Below, piece after piece: positions 27,259 to 37,100 of a stretch of DNA of 64,000 bases. Made by a program: the position numbers and the translations under genes. The stretch lies in NCBI GenBank assembly GCA_963675995.2, contig CAXXIY010000001.1, positions 2,170,001 to 2,234,000 on the forward strand, written 5' to 3'. The notes beneath the pieces are model-generated. The model saw only the letters and a list, made by a program, of their open reading frames with translations. It ran no database searches and was not told the origin of the DNA. The stretch is from JAAFHB01 sp963675995. GTDB taxonomy: Bacteria; Bacteroidota; Bacteroidia; Bacteroidales; Prolixibacteraceae. The first letter of the stretch is position 1. Each line of letters starts with the position of its first letter.

Positions 27259-27876
27259 TTAATTTTTTATAATCTTAAATACCTTAATTCTGTTTGTCCC
27301 GGCGCCTTGCACTTTTAAAAAATAGGTAGAAGGGGAAAGTTCCTGCATTGGGATCACCGTTTCTCCGGGAAAGACTGGTCTGCTTTTCAACACTTTTCCA
27401 TTAATATCATAAAGCCAGTAATTTAGATTAGCAAATTCATTCCCTTCTATGTTCAGTGTCAGATATTCCAAAACAGGGTTTGGATAAACTGTACACTGTA
27501 GGGTAATCCCCTTCAGCAAGTCTTTGATGCCGGTAACGGTTATGGTATAGGCTTGTTGTACCCCCTGCGATACAGAACCTGTAGTTCCGCTATTTGTGGT
27601 ATAGACCAGCTGACCAACGGTAAAGCTGGCTGAACCTCCGCTTCCTGTGGCAGTGCCTCCCCCGGCGGGAAGTGCTTCCTGGGCGCTTAAGTGTGAAAAT
27701 CTTACTGCGACTATAAAAAGGGTGATCAGGATGGTTCTGTTTACTATGACTTGCTTCCAAAAGGAAGAAAATCGAACCAACTCCTTTTGAACAGGATCAA
27801 AACCAGTATAGAGACAATTTTTCAACGGCACTTTTCTTATGGGGGATTGTTTAATTAGGGCAAACTCCTTGTCCAA
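27259..27876 (-). CDS. Small secreted protein with T9SS type A sorting domain, copy 2
   Basis: This 205-aa duplicate of the protein at 21615-22232 differs by a single visible residue (VAVRFSH against VIVRFSH). It has the same non-ATG start problem, signal peptide, glycine-rich segment and C-terminal sorting domain. It is followed after 25 nt by the FISUMP surface gene and preceded by the AraC-type gene on the same strand. Retaining both copies so close to identity suggests recent duplication or gene conversion. Confidence 0.75.
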   Translation of the reverse strand: MDKEFALIKQSPIRKVPLKNCLYTGFDPVQKELVRFSSFWKQVIVNRTILITLFIVAVRFSHLSAQEALPAGGGTATGSGGSASFTVGQLVYTTNSGTTGSVSQGVQQAYTITVTGIKDLLKGITLQCTVYPNPVLEYLTLNIEGNEFANLNYWLYDINGKVLKSRPVFPGETVIPMQELSPSTYFLKVQGAGTNRIKVFKIIKN

Positions 27877-27950
27877 ACTATGATCAAGTCAGGTTTGTAC
27901 ACGGGTATGCGAAAATAGAAGATAGTTCCGGAAGAGAAGAAGAAGGAGTG

Positions 27951-27986
27951 ACAACTAGTTGTAATGATTTTCAGAATCGTTACAAC
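27951..27986. promoter_or_regulatory. Palindromic operator candidate, copy 2
   Basis: Same ACAACTAGTTGT palindrome (27951-27962) and inverted GTTGTAA/TTACAAC as at 22307-22342. It lies between the AraC-type gene stop (28006) and the small T9SS gene, where a regulator-binding site for the operon would be expected. The binding protein is not shown by sequence. Confidence 0.45.
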
Positions 27987-28005
27987 ATTTTCGAAAATTG
28001 ATACG

Positions 28006-29205
28006 TTATTCGGCGTATTGATCGGCAAAAACACCCGGCGAAGTACCTTCTGCTTTTTTAAATGCGATAAAAAACGTATTGCGGTTAGAGAACCCCGATA
28101 ATATCCCTATGGCTTCGAGGGTCATGTGGTTAGCCTTGCCAGCCATGATCAGATTTTTTGCATGTTTGATACGCCAGTCATTCCGGTAATCATTAAATGG
28201 CTGTTTTTTTACTTCCCTGAAATAATAGGCAAGGTGATGCACCGGTAATTCCATTAGTTTAGCCAGATGGGCCAGGTTGCATTCGGGCTGAAGGTAGGAT
28301 TGAGATTCGAACATGAAAGAATTTGTCCTGTTGCCGATGGAAAAAAGATAATCAGAATCAAAATTCGGTGATTTTTTCGGGAACTCCATCTGCACATCCT
28401 CACTCGGATCCTCCCGGAACTCATTCTTTATAATAGATTCGGGTAACCGTGGCAATCCATATAGTATTCCGGGAGAAAAAAAAGTAAGGATCAGTATGGC
28501 TATCGGGCCCATTCCCAGGATAAATATTAAAGTATTCAAAGGTGCAAATCCCCTCAGATCTCCCAATGCAAAAATCTTGACCATGAAAAGAAGATGTCCT
28601 GAAACCAGAAGAATTTCAATGCCTAAAAATGCTTTTATCCATTTCATTGTGGACTGCAATCTGAAAAAAACCTCCTTCTGCTTATTTTGCTTCAGGAACC
28701 TAAAGAAAAGTAAAGATGACCAAATCACATAACCCAATACCTGAATCGCAGGCAAAATAAAAGCAACGTAAGCCAGAAATTTATTTCCAAGAAAGGAAGT
28801 ATTGAAAGCATCCTGACTTTGTAGATTTTGCATGAACGCTTCGGCTACTTTCGTTTTGGTTGACCAGGAGGAGACCATGTAGGGAGAAGTAATGATCAGA
28901 AAAGCTAAAGAAGGCAGAAAATGTAGTAAGTCATATCTTTTAAGGGAGGGATCATCGTTGAGTACACTTCTGATATAAAAGTAAAGCAAAGGTCCAACAA
29001 GCAATGGTAATATGCCGGAATTGACCAAAATGGCTGCTAACAATTCAACAGATTTTGTAGAAAAAAGTAAATGCATCGTCAATCCGTACAAACTTGCAGA
29101 CATAAAGAAGAGGCCAAGGTATATGGCAGATCTGTTATTTTTCCCATTGAAATAGAGCAGAATAGCTGATAAAAAGATGCCTGATATGGATATAAATAGC
29201 TGCAT
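28006..29205 (-). CDS. AraC-family regulator with N-terminal membrane domain
   Basis: This 399-aa protein has an N-terminal half (about 1-240) with roughly seven hydrophobic segments and a C-terminal AraC/XylS DNA-binding domain (about 290-395; HHLAYYFREVKKQPFNDY, AIGILSGFSNRNTFFIAFKK, GTSPGVF). Membrane-anchored AraC regulators of this plan are common in Bacteroidota. It lies directly upstream of the duplicated surface-protein operon on the same strand and is its likeliest controller, by position only. Confidence 0.85.
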   Translation of the reverse strand: MQLFISISGIFLSAILLYFNGKNNRSAIYLGLFFMSASLYGLTMHLLFSTKSVELLAAILVNSGILPLLVGPLLYFYIRSVLNDDPSLKRYDLLHFLPSLAFLIITSPYMVSSWSTKTKVAEAFMQNLQSQDAFNTSFLGNKFLAYVAFILPAIQVLGYVIWSSLLFFRFLKQNKQKEVFFRLQSTMKWIKAFLGIEILLVSGHLLFMVKIFALGDLRGFAPLNTLIFILGMGPIAILILTFFSPGILYGLPRLPESIIKNEFREDPSEDVQMEFPKKSPNFDSDYLFSIGNRTNSFMFESQSYLQPECNLAHLAKLMELPVHHLAYYFREVKKQPFNDYRNDWRIKHAKNLIMAGKANHMTLEAIGILSGFSNRNTFFIAFKKAEGTSPGVFADQYAE

Positions 29206-29521
29206 GTACAGTCGATTTTTATACGAATCTACGAAATTTAACTTATTAAAAACCCAACAGAATTATTTACCAAAAGATTTTGATGGGCTATTTCATAAGT
29301 GTTTCATCTTTATAAAATAACATTTCCTCATTTGCTTCAATATAAGTGGTGTTTAAACTATTTTTCGCAGTTCAGTTTCCGCCAGTATTTGGTCTGAATA
29401 TAACCTTACAAATATCCTTGGTTTTTTTAGTTTCAGAATTATTTCATGAAATCCATTCGTTTTTCACTCGAAAAAACAGAATGGGCACTCAAACAGCACT
29501 CCAGATGGGCACTCCAAAAAA
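29206..29521. other. Intergenic stretch, no gene seen
   Basis: About 316 nt between the AraC-type gene and the tRNA terminator. AT-rich, with no supported ORF or RNA. It lies inside the right end of the putative island. Confidence 0.5.
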
Positions 29522-29553
29522 ATAAAAAAGACTTCACATTGCTGTAAAGTCTT
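29522..29553 (-). terminator. Terminator of the tRNA-Ala gene
   Basis: Minus-strand stem AAGACTT/AAGTCTT (29547-29553 with 29528-29534) is followed by a run of six T residues. It lies 12 nt beyond the tRNA 3' end. Its sequence differs from the terminator beside the left att copy, as expected if it was brought in by the element. Confidence 0.7.
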
Positions 29554-29563
29554 GATTTTCAAA

Positions 29564-29576
29564 GTGGAGAATATCG
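29564..29576 (-). other. Putative right attachment site inside tRNA-Ala 3' end
   Basis: Same GTGGAGAATATCG as at 16909-16921. On the minus strand it spans the last 12 nt of the tRNA gene plus one flanking base. Confidence 0.5.
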
Positions 29577-29638
29577 GAATCGAACCGATGACCTTTTGAC
29601 TGCCAGTCAAACGCTCTAGCCAACTGAGCTAATCCCCC
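29565..29638 (-). tRNA. tRNA-Ala (anticodon GGC)
   Basis: A 74-nt cloverleaf read on the minus strand. The acceptor stem GGGGGAT/ATTCTCC contains the G3-U70 pair diagnostic of alanine. The D arm is AGCTC...GAGC, the anticodon stem-loop TTTGA-CTGGCAG-TCAAA places GGC at 34-36, the T arm carries GGTTCGATTCC, and the discriminator is A73. CCA is not encoded. Confidence 0.95.
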
Positions 29639-29825
29639 GATTGAGGTTGCAAATATAAAAAAATAATCCGTTTGTAAAACTTTAACTAAATCCAATATTG
29701 CCACTTATTTTGGAAATCCTGCAATTTTCCTGTATCCATTTGTAATACGGGCTCAAAAGATGACAATTATAAGAGCATAACCCTACTGACGTAAGAGTTA
29801 TATTCAAAAGAGATTTGGTGTTCAA

Positions 29826-29851
29826 CCCGCCTGCTCCCAATCACAGGCGGG
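29826..29851 (-). terminator. Inverted repeat, possible terminator of the Gld-like operon
   Basis: CCCGCCTG (29826-29833) and CAGGCGGG (29844-29851) form an 8-bp GC-rich stem with a 10-nt loop, 33 nt past the end of the DUF4340 gene. There is no clear U-run, so termination may be weak. Confidence 0.4.
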
Positions 29852-29883
29852 GAACGCTCTTTAAATCATTAATGATGAGAGAA

Positions 29884-30813
29884 TTATTTTTTCAGGAACA
29901 GTTTCTTACCCGGAAACAGCTTCTCTTTCAAATCTTTTCCGTCGAATAAATTTCCATTATTTAAACTCGAACTGATGATCATATTTTCAGAACCGTTCAC
30001 ATATCCACTTATTTCAACGGGATCAGCAAGTTTGCTACCTGTAATTTTGAGATGATAATTTGGTTTTGAAGGTGGCAGAGTAGGGGCAAACTTCGTATGG
30101 TTCAGATGCTGAAGTGGATCAAGGAATCTATCCACCTCTGCAGCGTCAACATCAACCGTCCCGATGTGCCATTTCCCTTCACTCTGTTTCTCGAGAATGA
30201 ATGAACTGTCAGCGGGATAGGTGAATTCAAGTTTACTCCAGTCGGACTTGTTGCCCTCCACCACTTTATGATTTCGGTATGCATCCAAATCCCGGTTAGC
30301 GCTCATGGATAAATACCCGGCTACTGAATAAACAACCTTATCATTTGTGAGCCTTACATAACTGTTCACATTATACCCGGAAGACATTTCCAGTTTTCCG
30401 ATCAGCAGATCAACTACAACATTTGCTCCCTGGATCAATTTAACCCGGGTAGCTGTTGAATCTTCAATATCAAAATCTTTGAAATGTTTTGGGTTCGATG
30501 AGACCACACTCTCCGGCTTCAGTGGATTCATCATATTGATCATTTCCAGTATGGTAGAATTATCTCCCGGGTAGCTAATCCCGTTTTGTGAAACAGTCCA
30601 GTTACCTCCATTTCGTTTAAACTCCATCTCCTTTTGTTTCTCCCGCATGGGGAGTAACAGGATCTTATCAATTGCCTCAGAATCGGTTTTTACCAGGGAT
30701 GCTCTGAAGGTACGCTCACCCTTTCTCTGATCATTCAGATAGGCGCCAATAACAATTGCCAGTAAAACGATGAGGGCGATCAATAATGTCTTGGTATTTA
30801 ATTTTCGAAACAT
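29884..30813 (-). CDS. DUF4340 domain-containing protein of the Gld-like ABC operon
   Basis: This 309-aa protein has one N-terminal membrane anchor (about 8-26, TLLIALIVLLAIVIGAYL) and a periplasmic DUF4340 region; EFKRNGGNWTVSQNG and SEGKWHIGTVDVDAAEVDRF are the repeated WxV-type segments. DUF4340 proteins usually follow GldG-like proteins. It lies 20 nt after the GldG-like gene and is last in a four-gene operon. The role is unknown, possibly an auxiliary subunit of the exporter. Confidence 0.85.
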   Translation of the reverse strand: MFRKLNTKTLLIALIVLLAIVIGAYLNDQRKGERTFRASLVKTDSEAIDKILLLPMREKQKEMEFKRNGGNWTVSQNGISYPGDNSTILEMINMMNPLKPESVVSSNPKHFKDFDIEDSTATRVKLIQGANVVVDLLIGKLEMSSGYNVNSYVRLTNDKVVYSVAGYLSMSANRDLDAYRNHKVVEGNKSDWSKLEFTYPADSSFILEKQSEGKWHIGTVDVDAAEVDRFLDPLQHLNHTKFAPTLPPSKPNYHLKITGSKLADPVEISGYVNGSENMIISSSLNNGNLFDGKDLKEKLFPGKKLFLKK

Positions 30814-30833
30814 GATTTTGTAATGTTTTGAAG

Positions 30834-32351
30834 TTACACATAATTCTCACTCATTCTTTTTAGCCGTATCCTACGGTTTCGTTGATCTCTGAAGATTCCG
30901 TAGATAATGATCAGGATCATTGGCAATAAGAAGTTCAGATATTTCAACAGGGTTTTGGTTCCGTCTTCCATTTGTTTTATCGGTCTGGAGGTTACACTCT
31001 TGGTGCGCAATTCAATTAATCCTGTGTCGTCCGATAACCAGTCAATTGAGTTGACCATAAGATTCAGGTTGTCAGGTTGTAGTTGATGGGCTTGCTGACC
31101 TTCTCCATTAACCGCAAAATCGCCATCACTGATTACGATCATTTTCGCATTTTTATCTCCGGATATTTTGCCATCAAGAAGGGCAGCCACGGCAAGTTTT
31201 GGTCGTGTAAAATCCGATTCACCCCACTTCTTTTGAATATTAAAGTATAGTGGTGAATTTTCTTCCCCTGATTTCTCAGAAGTAAATGCAAGCGGGAGGA
31301 ATTTCACCTTTGAGGTATCCCCGGTAAACGAAATTGGACTTGCAAACTGAAGTATCACCGATTCGAGTCCTTGCGTTACGGGATGTTTGGTAAAAGAGGA
31401 AATTACTGGCAGATAGGGGAATGGAATCTGAGTGTCGAATGTAAATGCACCCTGCTGCTGCCGCACTGAAACGTTGGCGCAACGCGAATCTACCACAAAT
31501 GAAGGCTCAATCTTTACCCCGGATTGAGCCAGCCATTTCTCAACCCCTGTCGTGACTTCAGTACCCATTGCCTTTGACAAATCACCATTTACCCGGTTAA
31601 TTGCGACGAACATATGCCCCTGATTGGACAGATATTTATCTAACATCTTCAGTTTTTTATCTGGAATTGTATCTGTTGGTGCAATTAAGCAGAGCGTTTT
31701 GTATTTGTCAAGGTTGGTTGAATCGGTCAGATTCACTGACTCCACATTATAAAGTACCCTCAGATTTGCAGAAGCTTGTTGAAATGAGGAAAGGGTTGGC
31801 TCACCGTTACCTTGAATAAATCCAATGGTTGGTTTATCGGTAGTTACCAGTTTTTTAATGGCTGCCGATAAATCGTATTCCATCGATTCTCCGGGACGAA
31901 TAAAAGGAATTACCTCATTCTTCCCTTCGTATTTTACCACGGCACCAAGATATGCCTTCTTCTGAGCCGTTTGGTCCTTCTCCCGGACGTTGATCATCAC
32001 TGAGGAAACGCCTGCTTTCATCGCTTCTGTTTCAGACGTCTGATCCTTATTTGGATTTACGAATTCATACAATACATTTCCTTTTGACCGACTGGCATAT
32101 TCGACAAGCATGTCTTTGAACTCGGTTTTTGTTTGAGCAATTGCCGGAGGAAGGTCTTCTGAAAAATAGGCCGTCACGGTAATTGGGTCTTCCAACTTAC
32201 TTAGCATGGTTTTCGTGGCCTGGCTTAACGTATATTGATGATTCTGAGTAAAATCGAGTCTAAAAAAGAACCTGTAGGCCAGAATATTAAACAGAATAAC
32301 TATGATAAAAACAATTGTCAGATAGTTAATGATAGATTTACTTGCTTTCAT
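30834..32351 (-). CDS. GldG-like ABC transporter auxiliary protein
   Basis: This 505-aa protein starts at ATG 32351 (KASKSIINYL), because the longer frame would overlap the permease gene. It has an N-terminal membrane helix (about 8-28), a large periplasmic GldG/IFT52-like domain (QYTLSQATKTMLSKLEDPI, GVSSVMINVREKDQ, GNGEPTL) and a C-terminal membrane helix (FLLPMILIIIYGIF) with a basic tail. With GldA and GldF homologs it forms a gliding/T9SS-associated ABC complex in flavobacteria. Orthologous sets occur in non-gliding Bacteroidota, with unknown cargo. Confidence 0.82.
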   Translation of the reverse strand: MKASKSIINYLTIVFIIVILFNILAYRFFFRLDFTQNHQYTLSQATKTMLSKLEDPITVTAYFSEDLPPAIAQTKTEFKDMLVEYASRSKGNVLYEFVNPNKDQTSETEAMKAGVSSVMINVREKDQTAQKKAYLGAVVKYEGKNEVIPFIRPGESMEYDLSAAIKKLVTTDKPTIGFIQGNGEPTLSSFQQASANLRVLYNVESVNLTDSTNLDKYKTLCLIAPTDTIPDKKLKMLDKYLSNQGHMFVAINRVNGDLSKAMGTEVTTGVEKWLAQSGVKIEPSFVVDSRCANVSVRQQQGAFTFDTQIPFPYLPVISSFTKHPVTQGLESVILQFASPISFTGDTSKVKFLPLAFTSEKSGEENSPLYFNIQKKWGESDFTRPKLAVAALLDGKISGDKNAKMIVISDGDFAVNGEGQQAHQLQPDNLNLMVNSIDWLSDDTGLIELRTKSVTSRPIKQMEDGTKTLLKYLNFLLPMILIIIYGIFRDQRNRRIRLKRMSENYV

Positions 32352-32379
32352 CTTTAAAAAAAAATTAGTTTTCCAAGGA

Positions 32380-33102
32380 TTAATCGATATTTCGTTTTGC
32401 CAGTATCGCTTCCGCGCCAACCATTCCCAACAGGATAACCGAACCAAAATAAATCAGATCTTTGGAATCAATCACACCGCGTGACATAGATTCAAAATGA
32501 TTTGAGAGGCTCAGGTACTGAAATATAGATCCAGCGATTCCGGAGAGGTTTCCTGCCAGAAGGCCAAAAATAATATGAAAGAAAATGCCGATTAACAAGG
32601 CCAGAAGAAAGGCAACGATCTGATTGTTGGTCAGGCTGCTCGTAAAAATTCCGATGCTGATGTAGGTGGCGCTCATCAGAATCAGGGCTAGGTATCCGGT
32701 GAGTATGGCGCCATGGTCGGCTTTCCCCAGATTGGCAACCGTGATATAATAAGGCAATGTTAATAACAGAGCGACAACGATCAAAAGCAGTGTTGCCAGG
32801 AATTTTCCCCATAAAATCTGCCAGTCATTTACCGGTTTGGTAAGCAACATTTCTAATGTTCCGGTTTTCTTCTCTTCAGCCACAAGTTTCATTGTAAGGG
32901 CAGGGATAAAAAAGAAGAGTGTCCAGTAGGCGATTGAAAAAAATGATTGCAGACTGGCCTGTCCGATGAAAAAAACGTCAGAGCCGTAAAGCCAGGTAAA
33001 AAACCCGCTGAAGCCCAAAAAAGCGACAATCATGATATAAGCCATGAGTGAGTCGAAGGTACTTTGTAATTCACGAATAACAACGATTCCTATCTGTTTC
33101 AT
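32380..33102 (-). CDS. GldF-like ABC transporter permease
   Basis: This 240-aa protein has six hydrophobic segments and the ABC-2 pattern AEEKKTGTLEMLLTKPVNDW after TM2. That pattern identifies the family, which also includes NosY-type permeases. It lies between the ATPase gene (18-nt gap) and the GldG-like gene (28-nt gap), completing an ABC-2 exporter. Confidence 0.85.
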   Translation of the reverse strand: MKQIGIVVIRELQSTFDSLMAYIMIVAFLGFSGFFTWLYGSDVFFIGQASLQSFFSIAYWTLFFFIPALTMKLVAEEKKTGTLEMLLTKPVNDWQILWGKFLATLLLIVVALLLTLPYYITVANLGKADHGAILTGYLALILMSATYISIGIFTSSLTNNQIVAFLLALLIGIFFHIIFGLLAGNLSGIAGSIFQYLSLSNHFESMSRGVIDSKDLIYFGSVILLGMVGAEAILAKRNID

Positions 33103-33120
33103 GTGTTTATAATTTGAATT

Positions 33121-34050
33121 TTATTTTATGGTCACCTTTCTGAAAACATCTTCCAGTTTGGTTTCAACCGGAGTGAGTTGGCTGAGGTACCAGCCCTGCT
33201 CAACACAAAGGCCGAATAACGCCTTGGCAGAATGTTCTCCATTTTTGGAATGTATTTCAAAACCTTTTGGATTGTCTGCCATTAGGCTGACTATCTCAAC
33301 AGTCGGCAATTTCTTTAGCAGCTCAAAAGCCGAATTTTGTCCGGCGCCTTCGATGCCAATTCTCAAAATCTCATTTCCCTGGGCATTACGCCTTAACTCC
33401 TCGGAGGTGCCATCGGCAACAATTTTCCCTTCGTTGATAATCAGGATTCGATCACATGTGGCTTCAACCTCTGCCAAAATATGAGAACTGAGGATAACTG
33501 TTTTTTCACGACCAATGGTTCTGATTAAATCACGAATTTCTACAATTTGATTGGGGTCAAGTCCGGAGGTGGGTTCATCCAGAATCAGAACTTCCGGATC
33601 GTGTATCAACGCTTGTGCCAGTCCGACACGTTGGCGATACCCTTTTGAAAGTTCCTTGATCTTCTTATGCTTCTCATTTTTTAATCCGCATATCTGAACC
33701 ATTTCTACAATGCGCTGATTCAATTTCTCATTGGCAACCCCTTGTAATCGGGCTGCGAACCTTAGATAATCAATAACCGGCATATCGAAGTAAAGCGGAT
33801 TATTTTCAGGCAGATAGCCTATGTGCTTCTTCACTTCATCGGGATTGTCCCTGACTGAGACGCCTCCAACAAAAATATCCCCTTCATTAGGTGTGAGGTA
33901 GCAGGTAATAGCTTTCATCGAAGTCGTCTTTCCTGCCCCGTTTGGCCCCAGAAAACCAAGAACTTCACCGGTTTTCACGGTGAAACTTAACTGGTCAACA
34001 GCTTTTTGCGGACCATACGTTTTGGTAATTTTATCCACAATGATGTCCAT
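33121..34050 (-). CDS. GldA-like ABC transporter ATP-binding protein
   Basis: This 309-aa protein starts at ATG 34050 (MDIIVDKITKTYG). The 25-codon longer frame has no family support. It carries Walker A GPNGAGKTTS, signature LSKGYRQRVGLAQAL, Walker B VLILDEPTSGLDP and the H-loop SSHIL. The C-terminal 70-80 residues form the small regulatory domain of ABC-2 ATPases. It is the first gene of a four-gene operon (ATPase, permease, GldG-like, DUF4340). Confidence 0.88.
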   Translation of the reverse strand: MDIIVDKITKTYGPQKAVDQLSFTVKTGEVLGFLGPNGAGKTTSMKAITCYLTPNEGDIFVGGVSVRDNPDEVKKHIGYLPENNPLYFDMPVIDYLRFAARLQGVANEKLNQRIVEMVQICGLKNEKHKKIKELSKGYRQRVGLAQALIHDPEVLILDEPTSGLDPNQIVEIRDLIRTIGREKTVILSSHILAEVEATCDRILIINEGKIVADGTSEELRRNAQGNEILRIGIEGAGQNSAFELLKKLPTVEIVSLMADNPKGFEIHSKNGEHSAKALFGLCVEQGWYLSQLTPVETKLEDVFRKVTIK

Positions 34051-34169
34051 GAATGATAGATTTTTAAATTTTCGGGTCGTAAATTTATAGATCGCATTCG
34101 TTTTTTGAAAATTGGCGTCCGCCAATTTAACATGATTTAACAGTTAGATTCTGAGGTTCTTCACCCTGA

Positions 34170-37100
34170 TTATTTGATCAATTGCAAAGGCCCAATCATC
34201 CCTGAGGATTTCAGGGGCGAGTCTTTATTCAGAAAGCTACTCACAGGCGCGGAGGTGAAGATATTTTTCAGTGTTCCGTACTCAATCAGATCTCCGATAA
34301 TCCTGTTGCGGCAGGTAGTGGCCACTGAAATTTCGAGATGATTCTTCTCTTTAAGCAATTTATTCACTGAAAACATGGTGTTTGGCATCCAGATATATCC
34401 CAAGACCTGGTTGTTCAGACGCACAACTGCAGTTGCATCCAGATTTCCGAATTTTAAATATACCGCATCACAATTACTTAAATAACCCGGATCAAGATCA
34501 AAATCGATTTGGTAACAGGCTGTTCCGGCGAAATACTTTATGTCGGGGTTCGAAAATTGGGTAAACGATCTGAATTCGGAGATTGTCATTGAATCAATCC
34601 TCTCCGAATTAATCGGGTGAAATGTTATTTTCCCCTTAAAATTCTTTATTTCGGTCACTACAGGTGATTTTACAACGATGGATTGTTTTTCTCCTTTACC
34701 ATTCGTAATCTGTTCAGGGCCATTTGTTTTCACTTCTCTAAAGATGAAGAAAAGTGATTCTTTGGGTTGGAAAGTCACCGGAATGCGCACTTGTCCATTT
34801 TCTAAGGTGTAGCTGCTACACTTTTTGACCTCCCCGGTCAGGGGATTCCAGGTCTCGGGCATTTTTCCGGAAACGCGGAACAGGCAATCCCTGATGAGTA
34901 ATGAATCCTGTTGGTTCACAACAAAGAATACTTCGGAGTGTCCTGTGATTTTATGGATGTACATTAAATTCAGGGAATCGGGTAAGTTGGTAGTAAATTC
35001 GGGAGCCTTATGTAATTCCGACATAACGTTAGCAATTGGCTCGTCCCAGATAACCTGCCCTTTGCCATACTGGTTCCTGACCTTTCCGGCTTCGTTGTAG
35101 CCGTTCCAGATTTTCGCCGTAAGGTCCCGGAATTTCTCCTGATTTTCTTTCATCCCGGATAACGACAGCATGTGCATTGGCTTATTCCCGTATACAACGG
35201 CGCCATTTCTGATTAGTTTCTCGATCACCTGGAGGGATGAAAATTCCATGGCTTCCTGATCGGGTAAAACCAAAACGGGATAGCGCTGCTCTTTCGAAAA
35301 AAACAAGCCTCCTTCTTTTACAGATAATTTTTCGAGCACATCGAAATTGCAGGGAATGGCGCGGTATTCTTTGGGAAGCTCACTGATGGTTTTATTTCCT
35401 AAGAACTGAGGTAACTGGTCGCCCAGAAAATAAATCACATCGGCCGATGTTTTCCCTTTTTGGAGTATGTACTGTATCCTTGACTGATAATCGATCCACC
35501 CTTTGGCAATATTCCAGGCGGGATTGTTCCGGTTAAAATGGGAGCCGTGTTGTCCAAGTGTCAATCCCGGCATTTTATCTGTTGGCTGGTGCACATAGCT
35601 GTGAAGGATTATCTGGTTAATCCCTGAGCAGTAAGCCTGGTCACCGAACAGTTTCAGGTCAGATGGCGACTCGCTGTAGTGGGCAAACCCCGTGTAGGCT
35701 TCCGCCCCGACAACCGGTTTGTCATAGAAATTGGATGCAATTGCGGGAAAATTTGTGATCAGACTTCCAGAAGGCTTATATTCCACCTGACTTTTTTTGT
35801 TTTGTTCGGCCCAGAATTCATACATCGGCATGTCCAGGTACCCATTTGTCCGCAAAACATCAATTGGGGGAAACGGCCCAATGTCTCCGTAAATTACTTC
35901 ACCATGCAGTTCGAGCCTGTTTTGATGGCACAATTCACTGAAATGCTTGTAATAGTTTTGCTCCAACAGTTCAGCAATGGTTTTTCTAAAATCAAATAAG
36001 AATCCTTCAGAAAACGCCTTACTTTCAATGGTTTCACCACAAAGGACCGGTATATGGCTGATCAGGTTGTAGCCCCTGCGTTTTTTAAATTCTTCGGGCA
36101 TCGATTGGGTCCAGGTCTGGTATCCCCTTTCCCAACTATCGATCATTAAAAATTTGAATGTGTTGCCTTTGAATTTTCCGGCATGCTCAATTAGTTTCTT
36201 TGGGAAGTTCCTGAAATGTAGATTTACCGCCGCGGTATCCATCTTGTCGCATTCCAAACCTCTCCCTTCGACCGTTGCAGGACCATTTTCAGCGCCCGTT
36301 GTGGTGTAGCCGAAACGAATCACCGACCAATTTCCTTCTGGTACGTTCCAGTTTAATGTTCCGTCAGGTCCCATTTTGTCAGTTAAATCAATTACTGAAC
36401 TTTCAGGGATGATAGTTTGGGGATTCTGATTTTTATTGTTGGTATTCAGTATATTCGGATCAAGTATTCTTGCAGAAGCTGTTTTTTCCAGAAGGCATGA
36501 AATCGTAGGATTGAATGCGGGTTGTTCGTTACTACCCAATAGTTCAAGTTCGGCCAATGCTGCATGATGCCAGGGCCTGAGATTAAATATCTCACTCACT
36601 TCAACCGTAAAGAACTTTGCTTTTGTCTGTGGAAAAGCAATGAACTCTGTAGTGTAAAACTTTTTGGTTTCAAAATCGGTCACTTTCCGGTAGGTGACCC
36701 CATCAAGAGATGCCTTTAAAGTATAGCGTATTTTCTTAGGTCCCGGAAAGTAAAAGGCCCCCTTAAAATTATGCAATACAGCAATTCTCGATTTGACTGT
36801 TTCAACTTCATAGGAGATCTTTATCTGGTCATTTTTTCGCACTTCCAGCATACTTTGCGGATCGCCATCACCCAATGACTTGCCGTTGATTGTATCATTA
36901 ATTGTCACCCTCGGTTGTTCCTTGAGTGAATAGTTTTGTTCTGATGAATTGGTTTTAAAGGCTATAACCGCCACATCGCGGTAGAAGCTGGTTTCGCATG
37001 ATGGTTGAAGAAGTTTTATTTCAGGTTGGTTTTTTTTAAGTACTGTTTTGGAAAACACAAATTTTTTCATCGATAGCTCAGGAGTGATCCAGGGACCCCC

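Larger units (their letters stand above)
26005..27986. repeat. Long direct repeat, copy 2 (about 1.98 kb)
   Basis: Partner of 20361-22342 (offset 5644 bp). Recombination between the copies would delete or duplicate the intervening 5.6 kb or exchange the C-terminal tip domains of the two surface proteins. Confidence 0.85.

Noticed and set aside
20938..27272. Repeated plus-strand frames of 121, 77 and 236 aa across the large surface genes
   Set aside because: They are antisense to well-supported coding sequence and are conserved only because the underlying DNA is duplicated.
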